Shown piece by piece: positions 62,426 through 64,000 of a stretch of 64,000 nt of DNA; position 1 is the stretch's first letter; each line of letters opens with the position of its first letter. Source of the DNA: Blautia sp. GTDB lineage: Bacteria > Bacillota > Clostridia > Lachnospirales > Lachnospiraceae. The stretch lies in contig JAETNR010000012.1 of the NCBI GenBank assembly GCA_021772055.1, positions 44,152 through 108,151 of the forward strand, read 5' to 3'. The notes under the pieces were generated by a model, which made no database searches, was not told the origin of the DNA, and saw only the letters and a list, made by a program, of their open reading frames with translations. The translations under genes were made by a program, and so were the position numbers.

Positions 62426-63342
62426 AACGGACTTCTATGGAATTTTGCGGCGGACATTATTTTGTAGTTATTTTCCATCCCCACAGGGCACCTTCCACAT
62501 CTGATACCCTGGAAATCACGGATTTTATTTCTGACTATCACCTTCAGGATATCACCGGGTATACAGCCAAGCTCTACGATGAAAACATCGTCGGCATTTA
62601 TTCCTCCCCTTGTACGGATATGAAAAAAATAAAGGAGCAGTTTTCACTGCTTCACCAAAATGTATGCGCTGCCTTCTCGATTATGCTGACTGTGGGAATC
62701 GGCTGTTGGAAGCCGGATTTGCTTTCTGTATCCTCTTCCTTTCTGGAAGCCTCCACAGCCCTGGATTATCACTTTATCTACGGAAAAAATAAGCTGATTT
62801 CTTTTTATGATTTGAAATTGAATCCTTATGCAGGGATTGAATATCCCCAAAATCAGATTGACACGCTTTGCCTTCAGATAAAAAGCGGCCAGGAAAAGCC
62901 CATGATTCACTCATTGAATGTGCTGTTTTCTTACATCAGGGAAAATGCCAATTCCATGTATACTGCCAAATCCCTATGCTACGACGTCACAAACAGCATC
63001 ATTAAAACATTAAAGGATCTGGAAAGCAGCAGTGACAATCTTCAGTTTCCGGATCTGCTTACCCTGACAGCATTTGAGACCATTGAGGAGCTGGAACAGA
63101 CTCTCCAGCAATTCTGCCAGACCGCATGCAGCTATGTCAATGCGCGAAAACCCATGACCCTCAGTGATTATATCAAACTTTATAAGATTGAACTGGCCAA
63201 AAAAATGCTGGTGGAAACCAACGACCCGCTGGACAAGATCATCCAACTTTTGGGCTACTATGACACATCCAGCTTCATCCGGATGTTCAAAAAAAGCGAG
63301 GGCATGACTCCGGGAGAATTCCGTAAAACTTATCAGAAATGA
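62419..63342 (+). CDS. C-terminal part of a membrane-bound AraC regulator (GGDEF-like linker + AraC HTH)
   Basis: 307 residues continuing the broken regulator: a degenerate nucleotide-cyclase-like segment (HYFVVIFHPHRAPSTSDTLE to SVSSSFLEASTALDYHFIYG) and an intact AraC double HTH at the end (about 210-305; LSDYIKLYKIELAKKMLVET, then LGYYDTSSFIRMFKKSEGMT). Its ATG overlaps the stop of the sensor fragment and has GAGGAG 10 bases before it. It may therefore be made as a soluble DNA-binding protein no longer tied to the sensor. Target would be the divergent permease/binding-protein genes. Confidence 0.75.
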   Translation: MLKRTSMEFCGGHYFVVIFHPHRAPSTSDTLEITDFISDYHLQDITGYTAKLYDENIVGIYSSPCTDMKKIKEQFSLLHQNVCAAFSIMLTVGIGCWKPDLLSVSSSFLEASTALDYHFIYGKNKLISFYDLKLNPYAGIEYPQNQIDTLCLQIKSGQEKPMIHSLNVLFSYIRENANSMYTAKSLCYDVTNSIIKTLKDLESSSDNLQFPDLLTLTAFETIEELEQTLQQFCQTACSYVNARKPMTLSDYIKLYKIELAKKMLVETNDPLDKIIQLLGYYDTSSFIRMFKKSEGMTPGEFRKTYQK

Positions 63343-63345
63343 ACG

Positions 63346-63386
63346 ACCAAAAGGAGCTGCCATGGGCAGCTCCTTTTGGTTCTCTG
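63346..63386 (+). terminator. Terminator between the AraC fragment and the Rpn gene
   Basis: A 16-bp perfect stem, ACCAAAAGGAGCTGCC (63346-63361) with its complement (63365-63380), has a three-base loop. The T-rich part lies in and just after the distal arm. The stem is symmetrical enough to act for both converging genes. Confidence 0.75.
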
Positions 63387-63390
63387 AAAA

Positions 63391-64000
63391 TCATTCAGAC
63401 TTTTTTAGTGTTTGATATCTGTCATAGGGTTCTTCTAAAATCTTACATGCCTCTTCTGCAGACAAGTTCATCTTTTTCATAAGTTTGTCTATATGCTCCA
63501 AAAATTTTCTGTCAGCTTCTTTCGTTGCTTTTTCTGTTGCCTCTTCTGCTGCTTCTTCACGCTGAACAGCAATATCTGTTTCATAATCATATTCTGCCAT
63601 TAACATATTAATCACCTCACTGCTTTTTCTGTAAAGATAGTCTGCAAGAATGCCTTTCTTTATACATTCATTGACTGCCTTTTGCAACTGTGCTTCTTCT
63701 TTTCGGTATTTCCTTACGGTTTCCACAAATTCACTGTACTCTCGCAGAATCGGGCATTTATTCAGGATTTCGTGTTTTTTATCCGTGTTGATATTAATCA
63801 CCCGGACAGCTAACTCCAGGTTAATATCCGTATCCCGTTCCATAAATGCATCTGATAGATGCAGTATTTTTTCCTGCGGATAAGCTTCCTCTCCGTTGTA
63901 AAATACAAAAAACTTAGGAGTCGGAATCCGGACCAGCCCTCGCTTGTAGCGGTCACGCAGCGGGACAATTTTCTCATATTCCCTTGCTATGTAAAGCAGA
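63391..64000 (-). CDS. Rpn-family recombination-promoting nuclease/putative transposase, 5' end beyond window
   Basis: The frame is open to the window edge. Visible are YKRGLVRIPTPKFFVFYNGE, then LELAVRVININ, typical of the middle of Rpn/PD-(D/E)XK family transposase-like proteins. A helical tail rich in Glu, Ala and Lys follows (REEAAEEATEKATKEADRKF) and a final MNLSAEEACKILEEP segment. The N-terminal nuclease residues lie outside the window. Rpn proteins promote RecA-independent DNA exchange in E. coli (family knowledge). Confidence 0.85.
   Translation of the reverse strand, partial: LLYIAREYEKIVPLRDRYKRGLVRIPTPKFFVFYNGEEAYPQEKILHLSDAFMERDTDINLELAVRVININTDKKHEILNKCPILREYSEFVETVRKYRKEEAQLQKAVNECIKKGILADYLYRKSSEVINMLMAEYDYETDIAVQREEAAEEATEKATKEADRKFLEHIDKLMKKMNLSAEEACKILEEPYDRYQTLKKSE

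Noticed and set aside
1..64000. tRNA, rRNA, tmRNA or riboswitch
   Set aside because: No cloverleaf, rRNA-like or conserved aptamer sequence was recognised by eye; a covariance search would be needed to exclude small ones.

Overview
The window looks like a chromosomal segment of a low-to-mid GC monoderm Clostridia, most likely a gut or rumen Lachnospiraceae of the Blautia/Ruminococcus type. This is inferred from family content: YesM/YesN two-component pairs, LplB/YtcP-type sugar permeases, DUF624, DUF4317, many AraC regulators, Rpn-family nucleases, strong AGGAGG ribosome sites with occasional TTG/GTG starts, and a CIRCE element. No rRNA, tRNA, CRISPR array or complete mobile element was seen.

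Bases 1-20,100 are mostly housekeeping. They hold two D-Ala-D-Ala carboxypeptidases, an exonuclease and nucleoside hydrolase pair, an HtrA protease, a uracil permease, a VanR/VanS-like pair, an esterase, a J-domain protein and a CIRCE-controlled Hsp20. A five-gene potassium operon follows (ktrB, ktrA, a small membrane protein, kdpD-like, kdpE-like), then a run of small enzymes. An AraC/GyrI regulator and a graveyard of two different insertion sequences (21.3-21.9 kb) separate this from the second part.

Bases 22,100-35,200 form an intact Gram-positive glycan-utilisation locus. A YesM/YesN sensor pair precedes a sugar ABC importer (binding protein, terminator-like attenuator, two permeases). 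Downstream are a GH31 enzyme, DUF624 protein, a YicI-type GH31 alpha-xylosidase and a GH127 beta-L-arabinofuranosidase. Alpha-xylosides and beta-L-arabinosides of plant cell walls are the likely substrates.

Bases 35,200-50,600 hold short unrelated loci. They include a DUF4317 protein, a single gene joining a complete NagB-type aminosugar-phosphate deaminase to a complete aspartylglucosaminidase, AraC regulators, and a lone PduB-like microcompartment shell gene. A second YesM/YesN pair sits beside an FAD oxidoreductase and a truncated permease. An uxuB locus has a divergent ROK regulator and a broken gntP.

Bases 46,800-63,400 are strikingly damaged by deletions. Three ORFs join pieces of neighbouring-type genes in frame: sensor kinase input domain to GH51 C-terminus, sugar-binding protein to GH20 C-terminal half, and LplB to YtcP permease. 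Other genes are split or shortened out of frame: gntP, a sulfatase and a membrane-bound AraC regulator. Intact genes (GH42, GDPD, an AAA ATPase) are interspersed. The window ends inside an Rpn-family nuclease gene. The unusual signals are this concentration of in-frame chimeras, the NagB-aspartylglucosaminidase fusion with both domains whole, the orphan shell protein, and direct repeats spaced 84 bp around the AAA-ATPase promoter.
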